Shown in pieces: positions 33,919-34,281 of a DNA stretch of 34,281 nt. A program made the position numbers and the translations under genes. Each line of letters starts with the position of its first letter. Within the stretch, counting starts at the first letter, position 1. Under the pieces are notes generated by a model, which did no database searches, was not told where the DNA came from, and saw only the letters and a program-made list of their open reading frames with translations. Source of the DNA: Collinsella sp. (lineage in GTDB: Bacteria; Actinomycetota; Coriobacteriia; Coriobacteriales; Coriobacteriaceae); contig JAHAAK010000026.1 in the NCBI GenBank assembly GCA_018376905.1, positions 1 through 34,281 of the forward strand, read 5' to 3'.

Positions 33919-33977
33919 CGCCGCCACGCGGACCGGTGCCGCGCCGCTGCCGGCCACGGGCGATGCAATCCGAAGGG

Positions 33978-34075
33978 AACGAGCGCGGATTTTTGGACAC
34001 TTTCCGGATGAGCGTGGATAATCTCCCACTTTGAGACCGTCACCGAGCCAAAAACGGGAGATTATCCACGCTCAT
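33978..34075. repeat. GAGCGTGGAT-type repeats with perfect 20-bp inverted repeat
   Basis: A unit at 33978-34000 resembles those at 22243-22293. It is followed by a perfect 20-bp inverted repeat (34008-34027 with 34056-34075), whose left arm begins ATGAGCGTGGATAA, around a 28-base spacer. This is the first of three palindromes in the gene-free end of the window. Confidence 0.75.
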
Positions 34076-34085
34076 TCTGCAGGTA

Positions 34086-34137
34086 GTCATTGGGGACGTT
34101 CTTGAATGACTAGTCGTTTAAGAACGTCCCCAATGAC
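34086..34137. repeat. 28-bp dispersed repeat, copy 2, as palindrome
   Basis: An 18-bp perfect inverted repeat (34086-34103 with 34120-34137) has a 16-base centre. Bases 34110-34137 are identical to 11887-11914. Confidence 0.85.
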
Positions 34138-34185
34138 CATCTTGACAAGCGCGAAAACGTTGCCGGTTGAGCATAAGTCAGTGAA

Positions 34186-34281
34186 AACGCCCCTAAGCGA
34201 GCAAGGTGACGTGAAAGAGGAGGGAAGCGTACTTCGGTACGCGACCGACGATTGAACGTCAGATTGCCGCTTAGGGGCGTT
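34186..34281. repeat. Long palindromic hairpin element, copy 2
   Basis: Arms 34186-34212 and 34256-34281 include a perfect 13-bp outer stem and a TGACGT/ACGTCA inner stem. The core (34211-34257) repeats that of copy 1 at 8592-8639, with a GCGTAC-TTCG-GTACGC hairpin. The element may continue past the window end. Confidence 0.82.

Overview
The window is GC-rich (roughly 60-65% by eye), gene-dense and bacterial. Gene content and protein style (pheST with a T-box leader, a DUF4012 protein, a DUF5710 protein, an M32 carboxypeptidase, a RecQ/GntR/SIS-domain cluster) suggest a gut actinobacterium of the Coriobacteriia, most likely Collinsella or a close relative. That is an inference from protein appearance, not a database result.

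Layout. Bases 1-667 hold the 3' end of pyruvate kinase and its terminator. A 420-base gap follows, with a large interrupted palindrome, then a nuclease-fold gene (1088-2161) whose stop codon interlocks with that of a convergent zinc-dependent phospholipase C-like gene. Bases 3086-5802 are an ECF-type nickel/cobalt importer (cbiMN-cbiQ-cbiO) behind a palindrome resembling a NikR operator. Bases 6049-10120 are a T-box-controlled pheS-pheT operon with a long hairpin element between the genes. Then come an M32 carboxypeptidase, glmM, a large DUF4012 membrane-anchored protein and an EamA exporter.

A tRNA-Val(GAC) gene with clear promoter and terminator (17071-17247) opens an accessory stretch of about 5 kb. 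It holds a DUF5710 zinc-finger-like gene, two broken genes (a zinc-ribbon gene frameshifted by a 16-bp tandem duplication, and an HNH endonuclease gene cut by an in-frame TGA), an unrecognised 163-aa gene, and an AlbA_2/HATPase/winged-helix regulator. Upstream of the regulator are two identically spaced arrays of a TATCTCTCAT motif.

Bases 22504-34281 return to mostly housekeeping functions: an M16C presequence-protease-like peptidase, a hicAB toxin-antitoxin pair, 5-formyl-THF cyclo-ligase, MetA (Glu111, predicted acetyl-CoA type), an L-lactate/2-hydroxyacid dehydrogenase, a cyclase-family hydrolase, and an apparent recQ-gntR-SIS-isomerase transcription unit with tandem candidate GntR operators. 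The last 400 bases have no gene and hold three different inverted-repeat elements, two of which recur elsewhere in the window.

The most unusual material is non-coding. A roughly 100-nt hairpin element occurs at 8563-8668 and 34186-34281; its core is conserved while its arms change sequence but stay complementary, as in a structured RNA or a mobile palindromic repeat. The paired TATCTCTC arrays, the coaxial palindrome at 912-1041 (possible invertible segment), the NikR-like operator and the two gene-breaking lesions are the other leads.
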